This document shows positions 13,801-26,139 of a stretch of 64,000 bases of DNA, piece after piece. The notes beneath the pieces were generated by a model. That model was not told the DNA's origin, ran no database searches, and worked only from the letters and a program-made list of their open reading frames with translations. Source of the stretch: Myrica gale (taxonomy: Eukaryota; Streptophyta; Magnoliopsida; Fagales; Myricaceae); NCBI GenBank assembly GCA_963930655.1, contig OZ005604.1:754001-818000 (forward strand), read 5' to 3'. Every line of letters starts with the position of its first letter. Position 1 is the first letter of the stretch. Made by a program: the position numbers and the translations under genes.

Positions 13801-15062
13801 CCATCGCAACTTGAATAACTCCCTCCCTCCATACTGAGTCAAAATTCCAATGCCTGTTCGGGAACCGGAAATTTCCATTGTTAGGGTGCTTGTGCTCTCC
13901 TTCATAGTCTCTCAAAAATAGATCAAGACTCCATAGAATCTCATGTAATTGAAAGAAAAAAAAAAAAAAAACTCAATCCTTCTGAACCTTGTGCGTTTTC
14001 TTCCATTTGTAAAGCAATCATCAGCAAACTCATGGTCATTCTGGTCCTCAAATGGCCTGTCCAACCGAGAAATAATATAACAACCCGAGAATAAAGATAA
14101 AGCATTTTTCAAAGGTCACTTGCTAGTTACGTCAGGAATGATTTAGTATAACTACATCCACGGAGATATCTGGCATCCTACAATTGGAATCTTACCAGTT
14201 TCTCCCCAAAAACTTGGGATTTGGGTTGAAAGAGTCCTAAATGGAAAGGTTACTCCCCTATAAGCACAAAGAATACAAAAATAACGGTAACAAAAATAGT
14301 AGAAATAAGAGTTTACATTTATACATCTCGAATGCTGATGAAGGTGGGGTTTGATCCTAGTTCTATACTAAAAAATATTTACTAGTATATACGCAATATT
14401 TACCAAGGGACAACGCCGGCAATGAGTTTAATGCTTGTTCGAGTAATCACAATTGGATTTCCAAATATCATGCTAAGATTACCTAGGACTTCCAACAGAA
14501 GATACCATTCATTTAACGGGATATAAAGGAATATCAAAAATATTTGTCGCTGAATCTGAAGCAGCTATTTTCGAAGTAACAGAAAGAAAAGTGATGAGGG
14601 TAAACGAAGAGTCATAGTTGAAAGGAGGATGCCTCAGTGTCTTCTCGCATCTGAGCTGACTTTCAGCTTATAATTTAATTCAAAAGAAGAAAAGAAAAAG
14701 GAAAACCTCGCTGGTACAAAACAATACTCGAAAATTCAACTGCAAAGATACATAAAGCCAATAGCATATCAAATGACTAAACAAGTTTTCAGTTAGAATT
14801 CGGCATACATTTCTGCTTGCAATTTTTGCAAAGCCGGGTGGGGGGGGGGGGGCAACTTTGAAGGTTGAAGGCAAGGGATCGAACAACTCATGGGAAGCTC
14901 GAAGACGGCAGTTACGATATCATCCCCTGAAACTCCACAACCAAACAAATCATAAAAACATCTAACTCTGTTCGTTAATAATAGTCAAAAGAAATTACCG
15001 TGGAAAAGTTCTTTCTTGACTGCCTCTATGCTCAAGGATACCAAAGATGGAACCTCTCGCAT
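7897..15062 (-). pseudogene. RNI-like leucine-rich-repeat protein gene, frame-disrupted
   Basis: Exons deduced from splice sites and repeat pattern: 14999-15062, 14809-14926, 13988-14056, 13733-13853, 13566-13639, 12888-12990, 12386-12425, 11484-11546, 10564-10735, 9763-9882, 9577-9680, 9155-9268, 8891-9061, 8682-8800, 8455-8596 and 7897-8048. One exon between 10.74 and 11.48 kb was not found. The product starts MREVPSLVSLSIEAVKKEL and ends SSAADAPYDDDP. C-terminal repeats such as NLEVLDISDNAIEDEGI and SLADNFHGSQVAVALGKFL fit the ribonuclease-inhibitor LRR class. It resembles the plant family represented, from memory, by Arabidopsis At4g23840, whose function is not established. The frame breaks in exon 2 (C run), exon 4 (GAGG duplicated near 13825), the exon 11/12 junction, exon 14 near 8740 and the G run near 8585. 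The donor after 10564 lacks GT. This is probably a pseudogene, or an assembly with indel errors. Confidence 0.6.
11596..12290. repeat. Tandem duplication of about 295 bp carrying a hAT-MITE-like segment
   Basis: The segment beginning TCATTGTATTAGTAAGTCC at 11596 recurs at 11891 with few differences, including a (CATG/CACG) stretch, a GGGTTGGGGTGGGGG run and an element start TAGGGCTG at about 11760 and 12055. After that start both copies carry GAACTCGACTCGTATAAGC and GAGCTYGGTTCGTTTATT. That is the composition of a common plant hAT MITE family whose interior is built from AGCTCG motifs. The second copy runs on to about 12290, while the first stops at 11890. The whole block lies in an intron of the LRR gene (between exons 12386-12425 and 11484-11546). 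Confidence 0.65.
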
Positions 15063-15119
15063 TTTTGAAGTACGAATTTATCCCACCCCGGTGAAAACAC
15101 CTACAGTCCTACACAAATA

Positions 15120-16400
15120 AAAATTTGCGAAATTTAGGAGTTCAAGTTGGAGTTTTTGAATTTTGGTTTGCTACAAAGAGTGTGGTCACCGGTAAAGTTT
15201 CTGCAGCTGTGCTGCTTGGCTGTTTGCTCCGTTTGTCCGTTGAAGAAGAACCAGGGTTTTTGGTGAGGAGGAATAGCCAACGACGTCGTTCATGTGTAGT
15301 TGGATTCCAACCATAATAATATAATTGGTAAAAAAATAAATTAAATTAAAGGTTTAATTATACAAACGTCTATGTGTTATAACGTTTTTGATAAAAAGAT
15401 CTTTGAAATAAATATTTGTACAAATTCATTCTTATGGTCAATATATAATAACAAAATGATCTCTTCATTCCAGTTCTATCGTCTCTTTAACGCTCGATAC
15501 TAAGCTGAATTAAATCTCCAACGAACAAGTCATATATTACTAATATAAAGCTCAACATCGAGCTTTAAGAAAGATGATGGATCTTGAACGAATGAGTCAT
15601 TTTGTTACCATACACTAACCGAACAAATTTATATAAATGTTTACCACAGTAATATTTTTTTGTCAAAACTTTATACAAGTATTATTTGTATAATTAAACC
15701 TAAATTAAAAAAAAGTTTGTTACTCTTTTTCTTTTGTTGTTTTATTATTTTGTAAAATATATTTCTTTTTAGTTGACAGAATGGTATTTGGAGTTTTCCT
15801 TGACATATATATACAATCTTTTTCCTACACATGTAATTAATTTATTATTTTAGGCACTGAAATGACCCAAACAGATAAAATAATAAAATAATAAATATAA
15901 AATCAAATTAAAAACTAAAAAAATAAGGAAAATAAGGATTATCCAAGCAATTAATACCGCATCCACTTGAAGTTTTATTCCTAACCTAATAAAGTTTTGA
16001 TCTTACCACTACATTAAATCATTTAATAGCTCATATTGCATTAAATAATATCTTAATGATTTTATTTTTTATTTTTTAACTGCATCATTAATACATCGAC
16101 TAATTTCATCCGAACCATTAATAAAATTTATTACTGTGTTGCAACATCACAACATTCTATTAATTAGATCAGGACGGAAGCTTTAGAACATAACTTTTTT
16201 CATACATTAAACTTAGCCATAGAAGTTCGATTGCAAATTACATACAAGTACAATTAATACTCGTAACAACTACAGGAGAACTTTGCTTACAATCTTAATT
16301 TATAACAACAAACGTACATTTAACACGGCAAACGGGCAAAGACGCATGATACAAGTAGCAGTAACCTCAAGCTAGCTAACTCTCAAGGATAACATACAGT
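15120..16400. other. Intergenic region between the LRR gene 5' end and the GDSL gene 3' end
   Basis: AT-rich DNA with no coding signal. It contains the upstream region of the LRR gene (15063 onward) and the 3' flank of the GDSL lipase. The open frame at 15125-15316 is short and antisense to the probable leader region. No repeat boundaries were recognised. Confidence 0.5.
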
Positions 16401-16408
16401 AATAAGCA

Positions 16409-18641
16409 TCAGTTCTTGGAATCCATGGCGATAATGGTGCTTAGGTTCATGGGATTCATGTATTCCGTAGACCCGGTCATGATCTGCTGGACGATTAGCC
16501 GGTTTGCGCGTTCGCTCGGGTGGAAAGAGTCCCAAAACGCATAACCGTTCCGGTTCCGGCACAGGCTTGACAAACGGTTGCATTGTCCCAGTCCATTGTA
16601 GGGACCTTGGCCGCAACATGCCACTTTCGATGTGACAAAACCTGTCAGGATAATGGAATTTAGTCGTAAAAAATATCACTCAACGCCAAAGTGGTTGCGT
16701 TTTTCTTTAAACAAGTGGTGAATTTCATACTTGTTGAAGCGACTATTATGTGATGTAGCGAAATTAGAAGGAATAGTGCAAAACAAACCGAATCTTCGGG
16801 GATTGTTGATGAAGTTCATGTTCATCTGGAACGCATTGGCAGAAACGAAGACATCCGCGCCGAGCTCGCTGTTGAGTTGCTGTATCATCTGTACGAGCTC
16901 CGGGTTGAAAATGCCTGCGGCCTGTTGCAACTCCGGCACGCACTCCCCGTTCCTGCTTCTCATGGCGAGCTCAGCCGGGACACATCCTAGTGGGCCAGTT
17001 CCCGTCACCATTACTCTGCGAGCTCCAAGCTCGTATAGCCTCTAAAACATTCCCCAAATGGTGAGGAAAGCCCAAACATTGTACTGTAACCAAATTAACC
17101 AAAGAAAGAAAAAACAAAAATCGATATGGTATTTTCGTCGCGGAGTGATCATTTTTCTTCCTCTTGGTTTGTTTGACCAAATTATTGAGGACCGTGCGTA
17201 CGGGAAAAATGGCAGGCATCTCGGTCAAGCCTGAGATGTGTGTACGATATTAAGCAATAAAAGCTCTTTAGCTCATCACCCACCAAACATATCTTTGAAC
17301 ATAATTCAATGCTTATCCAAATCTCAGACATGCTTTCTTCAGGCTAAGTATTCACCCAAAACGGGCAAATTTTCAACACGGAGCAGCAAAATCACGTGCA
17401 TGGACACAGTAGACAGGAGAACAAAAAACATGAAATAATTGAAGTTACAGGAATCACCATTAGAATTTTCCGGTACTCGGAGATGAGGAAGCGGCTGTAA
17501 GCCGGGATGGAGAACTGTCGTGATCTTGCGGAGAAAGGTATCAAGAAATAGTTGTTGACAAAGTCGTTACCACCAAGTGTCATGAGGACAAGGGCATCGT
17601 TGACGAGCCTCTTGGCCTGGGCTGCTCCGATTTGTGAAGTCACCCTCTGCTGGTACTGTTGGAACAGTTCAAACTGCCTGAAAATTCTTATAATGTTGAT
17701 CTGCAAGTGCAAGAGTTTGATCCACTAGTCATTATTGCTTAAAGCCTCGGGATATATTGCTGCGAAACTGAGCCAGCTAGTTTTTCTTTTTTAATCAACT
17801 AAGCCAGCTAGTTTACTCAAACGACACCGTCAAAAAGTCAGAAGTCAGAAGCCTAGTTCATCGATATAAAGTTCCAAATTTCCATATCGTAACCCACAAC
17901 TCTCTCTAGTCTCTTCTCCCCTCTCTTTCCTCCCAATTAACAGGAAGGAAAGAAGATGGGTAGGCTAAGTAGACAAACAAATCCCCCCCCCCTTCCTTTC
18001 CCAAACCCAACTTTAATTTCCCCTACCAGCTTCCTTATATATCTCCTCAGACCAAATAGGAAATAGGTTGGTTGGACTTACAAACTGAATTCCAGTGTCG
18101 TTGAGGATTCCAATGCCAGCAGAAGCAAAGTTGGCACCCACTAGTAGTTTTTGTCCCGTGAGCTCTGGACTCAAGTATGGCAATATACGCTCTGAACCAA
18201 TTTGCTCACCTACATACACATATGTATACGTCAATTAAATAGTGAAGTAAACAAAAAAAAAAGAAGAAATTAAGAAAGAAAAAGAAGTGTGTTAGCTAGT
18301 GGTGTTAGTCAATGGACACAAAAGCTAGCAAAGCTTGTTAACCCTACGGTTTTTTAGAGCAGAGGAAATTCGAAACAGGGAAACTCACTGATAATATCAG
18401 GGAGGTTTAAGCCATTGGAGAAGCGGCCTGTTGGTCGGTGTGTCGGATAATCGATACCATACGGTGGAGAGTCGGCACGTGCAGTAGTTGCTAAGTAGTT
18501 GTTGTTGCCACTGTCTACAAGTGAATCTCCAAACACGAAGAAAGCACGAGCTGCCTCGGTTCGAGGTAAAACTGTGCCCAGTGCCACTACTAGGGCAATA
18601 GTACTCATGAGGGTGGTGACAGAAACCCTAGGACTCGACAT
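16409..18641 (-). CDS. GDSL-motif esterase/lipase (SGNH hydrolase), secreted
   Basis: Five exons join in frame: 18389-18641, 18082-18209, 17458-17700, 16789-17041 and 16409-16641, giving 369 residues, the usual size for plant GDSL lipases. Residues 1-30 form a hydrophobic signal peptide ending near TEA-ARAFF, so the enzyme should be secreted. Family blocks are all present: [13 protein letters not shown] (nucleophile Ser about 40), [12 protein letters not shown] (block II), [10 protein letters not shown] (block III, Asn about 172) and [10 protein letters not shown] (Asp about 330, His about 333). The C-terminus [16 protein letters not shown] is like the LTL1/At5g33370 group, some members of which act in cuticle formation; the substrate here is not shown. 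A TATA box lies about 118 bp before the ATG. No defect is seen. Confidence 0.93.
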
Positions 18642-18758
18642 AGATTCTAATGAGGGTATTCCTATGGCAGAACTCTCTCTCTCTCTCTAGTTTTCTGTCT
18701 CCTTCCTAGCCAATATCTAGAGGCTTTCTGGATGTGAATGGAGGAAGAGTGGGGATGG

Positions 18759-18765
18759 ATTTATA
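18759..18765 (-). promoter_or_regulatory. TATA box of the GDSL lipase gene
   Basis: On the minus strand the sequence reads ACACTATAAATCC, a consensus plant TATA box 118 bp upstream of the GDSL start codon. A (GA)n stretch at about 18675-18690 falls in the probable 5' leader. The assignment depends on position and consensus only. Confidence 0.6.
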
Positions 18766-18769
18766 GTGT

Positions 18770-21700
18770 TTATTGGGACCGGCCTCTCCAGTACCCTCCC
18801 GACTTTTTTTTCGCCGCCCCTGAATGACTTACTGTTTGTTTTGGATTTTCAGAATGCCTAATAAATGTTCCCTGAATCCCTTTCATCAGAAGGGAATGAG
18901 AATACTTAGAAAAAAAAAGAGAAGGGAATGAGAACAAAATGGACAAGAGCAAATTAGCTGAAGAGGAAAACCATATAAAGGAGTAGAATTAGAGTTGGGA
19001 TTGCTGGCATATCTTAATTAGTTTATACTGGCCATGCATATAGATCACTATTCAATATATATGTGTCTCTGGTGTGCATGCATCATATAAAGCGCGCTGG
19101 TCAAACTTTTGAGCAGCTAGCTAGGGTATACAAAATTTATTGTTTAATTAAGCCAGAAAAGGCCGAAAAATATCTTTCTCAGTTCTACGATTTACACAGC
19201 TAGTACTTCATCCCCATGCATGTTATTTACAAATTTACACAATGAATCAATTGCTTGAGGAAAATATGATAGCTCTAATGGAATATCCCTATATTCCTTT
19301 CCGGCCCTCAGAAAATTAAGGAGAGAATTAGAGAGCGGGGTAGGTAGCAAAGGGATATAGCTAACTGCAAGGTCATGCTCTATCCAACCTGGTTCATAAG
19401 TTCAAAAACAGCAACGAAGTGAGAAAGTACTTCCACTTGACCAATAATCTGCAATCCGGCATATGTATAAGTACTTCCTTCTCCTTTTTTTTTCCTCTTA
19501 ATTTGTAGGTGGTCTGCGTTTTTCCTGAAAGAAAAGGATACGTACGTACAAATTAACATCAACAACGTCTTTTAATTAGTGCCTATGCCAAGCCCAGCCT
19601 CGATGATCCCCTTCAAATGATCAGAGTGCTTGAATGATGTTCTTTGGTGTCCCACAAATGTGAATTTTGCCAATTGGAGCATAATCGATCTGACTAATTT
19701 CATGATTTCACCTGCATTTATTCTTTCTTATCAAACACGTAAATGACGATGGTGGCACTCATTTTACCTGGCCTCTGTATCCCAACAGCCTGTTGAGCTC
19801 GTAATTAAATACATGTATATATCTCCGTCCCCGGCAACGTTCTTCCGGCCTCTCTCTTTTTTTCTTTTTTTTTCTCAGCACTTCCGGCCTCTCATTAATT
19901 AATCATATACGGGGTCAACGTACGACATGCATGTCACCGTCATCATTATAGCTGGAGATTTTGCTTTAAAAGACATAACAAAATAGTCAACATACATACT
20001 GACAGTTACCCAAAAAAAAAAATAGTCAACATACTTGAAACCCCACCCCACCCCCCGGCCCGCGTCTCGTCTACTCTTTCTCTCTCCTTAAACATTAATG
20101 CTACCTGATCCCAGCCATTGAGGCCACAAGGTTTAAGGCAATTACGACATTGTTCTCTTAGAAACACCATATATCTCAACCGGCATGCAAAACTTGAAGC
20201 ATATTCTTGCAGTCTTGCTAATTAGTAAGCTAGCTAGCTATGATTAATTTGAAGCATATTCTTGCTAATTAGTAAGCTAGCTAGCAGCTGTGTCTGGGCT
20301 CAAAAAATCCCAAGTTCATATCTGTGAAAATATGGGATATTATGGCGAACAACCATCTTGCTAGACTATAGCCTTAAACATGGGAAGTGTACTATACGTA
20401 ACTTGGTTAATTTCAAGAACATATTACCATCTGAAACTCGTATTGTACATATACATTATATATGGAGGTTTTATAGGAAATCTTTTTCAGTTTATAAACG
20501 TGTACGTACGTACGTAGATGTTCTTCTCGGGACCTAGCTAGCTAGGGAAATTCATTTCAGGATCTGAATTTGTATGCTTTTTCCAGCTTCTAACGCGGGC
20601 AGAGAAAACATATATAAGTAGACGTAATTGCATGAGGTCCACTGCATAATTTGTCCTTGCAGCTCCAGTACAGTGACATCGTTAATGAATTCTGACCACC
20701 AGGCACCAACCAGCTCTACTCTGCTCCCTCAAATTCACTCATGCATATTTCTTCTGTTTATTTATGAGGTCGGCAGAAGATCAGACTAGCTAGAAAGTTT
20801 TAACCGCCATGTGGATAACATAAATGGGTAGGGGCCGGTCTGAGACTCTGAGTAGCTGAAAGCCTGAAATCCATATCTTTCTTCTTCTCTGATCTTTTAC
20901 TTTCTGTGTGTGTAGGGTTGCATGCACAGTTGGGGATAATTATTCACTCCAACAACTACATACAGACAAATATCAGGACAATAAGTGCACCCTCAAAGTA
21001 CGTGTTGAACAAAAAGAGAGCTTTCACCTTTCATCGTCGAACTCCTCATAAAATAGCTTTCACCCTGTATATATACTTTCCAAGTCAATTTTCAGCATTT
21101 GATATTGTTGTAAATCTCGTACAGTGCGTACAAAGCTCCTCAACGTAATCAATCCCAGTTCATATTTATAGTGTATAGTTGCAGAGGAAAACATCTTTCG
21201 TTACGTACTTGAAGAGGTAATATCTGATATAAAAGGGTAAGCCATCATTTCCACGGAGTAGTTGTTGAGATTAGTCAAACATCGGTTGTAAAAGGGGCTA
21301 ATAGTCAGTTTATAAGTGTGTGAGGGAAAATCTGACCCAACAATTTGTTAGGGACCCCAGTCTAGATCACCTTAACAACTCCAATTCCCGCCAAGTTATT
21401 CAAACACGATCACGCCAATCGATCCTCTTAAACCATTCTTGACAACACACGAGCTGAAATATAAGATCTAACAGCACAAATGAAGAACTCTCGAGATATT
21501 ATTGATGAAGAACAAAGGACGTGGTTAAGTTGTTGTTGTCCCAGGCAACTAAATTAATAAAACCTATACTCTAAAGTACATGTAGTGGTGCGAGTAAGGA
21601 CCGATCCCACGGAGAGGATCTAAACTAGTTTTATGCTACGTGAACAAGGATAGGAGGATTTGAGTATAACGAAAATAATTTTAAGAAAAACAACTAATAA

Positions 21701-23820
21701 ACAATTCAAATTAAAGTATCGAAATCAATCAAAAGAACAAACATTGGTCTAAATCAACATCCACCAACGGAATTATACAATTGATCATCGATCCAAGCAT
21801 ATATAAATTCACACTTTAAATATTCACCGTTTGAACTATTTTCCTATCTCTTCTTAGTCACAGTTAATTAGAAAATAAGTGATCTAATTAACCCTAACTA
21901 CTAAACAATCCAAGACAAGCCTTAAGAATTAGAGAGATTGATGAAGCTAAACAACACAAGCGCAAGCGGTTGTATTTAATTCAGTCGGTCGTTCTTCCTA
22001 AGATCTAACGATTTCTGACGCAGCAAATCATTAAATCTTAGTTGCTTAACAAATTAGAGGGATCAAACAATTACGGATTTGATATCTAACCTAGCATTAT
22101 ATTGCAACAAATAATAAACTAGTAGGCCTCCTAGTTATTAAATGAGACAATCATGAAAATAGGCACTGAAGAACATCCAATACTCAATGCATAAATTGAA
22201 CAGTGAAAATAAATCAGATCTCACAGTTTTACTGATTTCGAAGCTTCTGTTTCCCTTCGACCAAGTATAAAAGTTTAGTCACGCAGGGTCATGATGAAAA
22301 CTTGAAGGAGAAGTTAGAAAAAAGGGGAGAGAGAGGCAGCTGATTCAGAATTTTTATGCTTCACTTTCACGTTCATTACAAGTGTTGCAATCCTAGCAAA
22401 TCTCTCCGATATATTCTAAAACTATAACAATATCCAAATTTGACTATTTAAGGAAAATATTAAAAATAAAATAGACCCCTAATAAAACTAAGAAAGTGGT
22501 GTGTTCCTCTGGAATTTTCGTACACCAGGTCTAGAAACTTCCCAAAATTAGCAGGTCAGATTCATATATCAAGATTGCAATCTATGGAATGTTTCATAAA
22601 GTCAACAGTGCAGGTGACGCAACTTCAAGCCCAATTTCATCCATCATGCAGCCAGTATCGCTCAAAACGAAAAACATGAAAGTTGTAGAAATTTGTCTTG
22701 GCATTCCATAACATCTTAAATAATCTCAATCAGAGCTTGTATGATGGAGTTATGCCCAGATTACGAAGTAATTTCGAAACTGTCCAAAATTACTCAATTA
22801 ACTTCGTTTTGCACTTAATGCCTCCATTTGTATCCTAAATCAAAACATAAGAATAATGAGTATATTTAGGTACCAAATATGTATAAAAAAAACTAAACAT
22901 TAAGGGAGAAAAATTATGACATTTTGCATTATCATCATTAAGGGTTAATTAGCTCAATAACCACAAAAACACAATAACAATCTCGATCAAGGATTAATTA
23001 ACCCAAGAACGAGTACTCAAACTAGGATATTAGCCTATAATGAATTCCAGATGAAAGGATTATGGTGTTGTCGCCGCGCGTGCTGTGGTGTCAAGGGTGT
23101 CACTGGCGCCTGAACTTGACACTTATCCTCCCACGCATGACTGTCACAACCCATGTCATCACTCAAATCTTTTCATTCCCCCTTCCATGAAAATTTCCTT
23201 TGACCCCAAGGGTAAACTTTAAAAAAATGGCAAGTAACCAAGAATTACTTGATATGAGTGGTTCTAGTGAAGAGAGGAGCGAGAGAGAGTCGCGACGAAA
23301 TTGGCGAGGAAGAAGTGGGATTTTGGCTCTCACGTGAATTTTTTGCAGGGGATTTAGCCGTTGGGCCAAGCCGAGCCGCAAGACATACTATTCATTAAAT
23401 AACGTGAGTTAATTAAGACCGTTATATTTTTTTAGAATAAACACAGTCCATTTATTAGGACAAATTCGTAAATACTTCATTAGGTGAGAATCCGTTTCCT
23501 ATACTGTGTCCTCAAGGTTAGGTCTGAAATCCTAATTAATGGCCTTAATTATGAATTTTTTACTTAATTATAAGAAGGCTAGCTAGGTCAAAATTAGGTC
23601 CACTCTATGTGCGGTCAAGGCAAGGCAAAAATTGTCAGAAGCCACGCCTGAGATTGACACTAGTTAGGAGAAAATGATAATTTCCCTACAACTTGTCGAG
23701 GGTTAACCACCTGAAATACCTCTTTCATAGCTAATTCTTAATCCGTTGTAGAAGTCTTCTCTTGAATGGTACTGCAGACACTGGCCTCATAACATGTGCA
23801 ATGATTAACTTATAAGGACT
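18770..23820. other. Intergenic region without recognisable genes
   Basis: This is the promoter-side flank of the GDSL gene, followed by AT-rich DNA. A direct duplication of about 60 bp (AAGCATATTCTTGC ... TTAGTAAGCTAGCTAGC) lies at about 20195-20290. From about 21490 to 22960 the sequence has the look of an interspersed repeat: GTGGTGCGAGTAAGGACCGA then CCCACGGAGAGGATCTAAAC, ending near ATGACATTTTGCATTATC. I recall similar text as repetitive in other plant genomes, but I see no LTRs or coding domains in it. Confidence 0.4.
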
Positions 23821-23830
23821 TGCTCTCATA

Positions 23831-25045
23831 CAGGGACGACGAAGCTAGGATTTTTTTCTCACATGGGTTAAATATAATTTTTGCTTGAATTTTTTTTTCT
23901 AATCAAGTATCGAGGTCATATTATATGTACTTCGACTAATCTTAAGGTCTTTAAATTTTTATTATAATCAAAATAAACATAATCGAGATGTAACAACGTA
24001 TTTTATAACTTTTTTTAAAAAAATTATAAACTTTAACTTAAGGGTAAAAGTCAAATTTTCATCAATTATGCTAATTTAACAAAATATTTCTTCAATGAGT
24101 AAAAAACATCAATTATTATATTAGTACTAAAATCTTGTGCAGCCGAATGCAATCAAAAATTTAAAATCTTCATAATAAATGGCTCATAACATATGCACAC
24201 ACAAATAATAGAGCAAGAATATTTTAATTAGACAATAATAATTAAATGAGTATGTTTTTAGAAAAAAAACAATAATAATTAAATATAATAACATTTAGGC
24301 TATGTTTGTTAAACAAAATTTTACACTTTTTAAAATTTTAACACAAATAAAATTATAATATAATCTCTCTCTCCCCATCACATCGTTACTTTTCACTATA
24401 ATAAATATAAAAAATCATCTCTCTCTTCACTTTTTCACCAAATCCAATACCCTAAAATTTTAACCTCCTCAAAATTTTATCACTCAAACACAACCTTAGA
24501 ATTATAACTTTGAAGAAAAAAAAATTTTGTGCAAAGCAAAAAGTTTGTTGTATTCCAAGCTTGAGTATGAATTTTGCTATTTTCTATATATGAGGTAAAA
24601 TATTAGGAGAGAGAAAAGAGAGAGGTCATTGAGTAAAAATCTGGACAATAAGAGTGTAAAAAGTGAGAGAGAAAAAATAGAGGAATTTTAGAAAGTAGGT
24701 AGAGAGAAAGAAATATAGTAAATACGCACTCTAGAAAAGAGAGAGGGGGATAAATTTTAGAAAAGAGGGATGGAGGAGTAATTTTAGAAAAAATAGAGGG
24801 AGATTGAAAAATAAAAAAGACATCCTCTTAGTATTTTTTTATTTTAAAAAAATAGAGGGCCCACTAGTTATTCTCTCTCACACTCTTTCTTCTTTTCGTG
24901 TTTATTTTTTCAATTTATTTTTGGGCATTATAAAGATTATTATTAATTTTACCTTTATATTAAAAAAAATAAAAATAAAAATAAAAATTTACCCTTATAT
25001 AAAACAACAAATTGAAACTCTGGGGGCCTAGCTAATTCGTCCCTG
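23831..25045. mobile_element. hAT-like TIR element, 1.2 kb, non-autonomous
   Basis: The element starts CAGGGACGACGAAGCTAGG and ends CCTAGCTAATTCGTCCCTG, giving imperfect terminal inverted repeats of about 19 bp. It is flanked on both sides by the 8-bp sequence CTCTCATA (23823-23830 and 25046-25053). An 8-bp target duplication with CAGGG termini is the signature of the hAT superfamily. The AT-rich interior has no transposase-like frame, so the copy needs a transposase from elsewhere. A second smaller element is nested inside it at 24298-24495. Confidence 0.75.
24298..24495. mobile_element. PIF/Harbinger-like MITE (TTA target site)
   Basis: A 198-bp element with ends GGCTATGTTTGTT and CTCAAACACAACC (imperfect inverted repeats). 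It is flanked by TTA on both sides (24295-24297 and 24496-24498). The 3-bp TTA duplication and GG-start termini fit PIF/Harbinger-type MITEs. It lies inside the hAT-like element and is therefore the younger insertion. Related AAAATTTTA-rich copies occur at about 26622-26812 and 27310-27500. Confidence 0.65.
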
Positions 25046-25454
25046 CTCTCATACAGGAGAATTTATTGTAGAAGTGTTCTCTTTCTTTTTTTTTTTTTTT
25101 TTTCTAGGCGTAGAAGTGTTCTCTTGAATGGTACTGCAGACACTGGCCTCGTAACATGTGTAATGATTAACTAAGGACTTGCGCCTCTCATATATATATA
25201 TATATGTGTGTGTGTGGTAGAATTTGAACTCACGCCAACTTTTGGAAACAGTTTTTATACCGGATTCGTCCTTTCAATTATTAAGGTAGCTTCTTTAGAA
25301 CCATCCGCACATTTAAGATTGATCCCCTCCAAGAAAATATTTGTTGAAAACACATTTACGGCCGCCAAAACCTTCCTGGGAAACTGAAGTAGGGAATCAT
25401 AATTCTTTTCCATATCTATTCTTGAAGAGTTAATTAGAGTAGGCCTCGTATATA

Positions 25455-26135
25455 TGGGTGTTCATTTGTACCGGTGGTTACCGTTTTAACCGCTAAAACC
25501 ATTACCGCTATCGGTACCGTTACCGGTAAGGGCGGTTATTGTACTTTAGCGGTGCGGTGACAGTGTCAAATATGTGATTTCGTCCATTGCGGTGACGGTG
25601 ATGCAAAACCCTCACCTACACTACCGTTAACCACCCCTAGTTAAGACTTGAGATGATTATTGATTATGTGACATATTTTGTTGGGCTTTTGTTGGAATAT
25701 GTTAGTTAATTTATGTTACATTCTTAGACACTTTTATTAGACTTTAGTCTTTATGTTTGAATATGATATTATGTATACTTTTTGACAACTTTATATTTGT
25801 TATGATTTTTAATAATTATGATATTATATTTGAATATGTTATGATATTTGTCCATTTAATATGATTATTGATTATGATATTAAGTTGAAAATTTAAACAG
25901 CCCAAAACAGTGAAAAAATGAAAAAGTTCAAGAAAAAAGCTTATTTTTTTGGCACAACGGTTATACGGTTTAAGCGGTTATCGTATAATCGTTACCGTTA
26001 ATACCGTCACGGGCAAGAGCGGTTATTGTGCCTTAGCGGTGCGGTGACAGTGTTAATTATGTGATTCCGTCAATTGCTATGACGGTAATATTTTTGTCAA
26101 ACCGTCACCTACACTACCGTTAACCACTCATACTC
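25455..26135. repeat. Two direct copies of a GCGGTT/ACCGTT-rich element of about 185 bp
   Basis: Blocks at 25455-25640 and about 25950-26135 share ACCGTTA motifs, AAGRGCGGTTATTGTRCYTT, AGCGGTGCGGTGACAGTGT and an end CACCTACACTACCGTTAACC. The first block starts TGGGTGTTCATTTG and ends ACCACCCCTA, so its ends are weakly inverted (TATGGGTG / TAGGGGTG), as in hAT MITEs with subterminal motif arrays. About 310 bp of AT-rich sequence separates the two blocks. The pair may be one composite element or a duplicated solo element. Confidence 0.5.
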
Positions 26136-26139
26136 ATAT

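Larger units (their letters stand above)
23745..25195. repeat. Direct repeat of about 85 bp split by a hAT-like insertion
   Basis: The left copy (about 23745-23830) and right copy (about 25108-25195) share CTCTTGAATGGTACTGCAGA and then CACTGGCCTCRTAACATGTG, AATGATTAACT and AAGGACTTGC. The left copy ends exactly where the 1.2 kb element at 23831 begins. The duplication is therefore a local tandem repeat into whose border the transposon inserted. Confidence 0.6.

Noticed and set aside
7915..15062. TONSOKU identity for the LRR gene
   Set aside because: There are no N-terminal TPR/LGN repeats, and the start (MREVPSLVSLSIEAVKKEL) and end (APYDDDP) fit the smaller RNI-like family instead.
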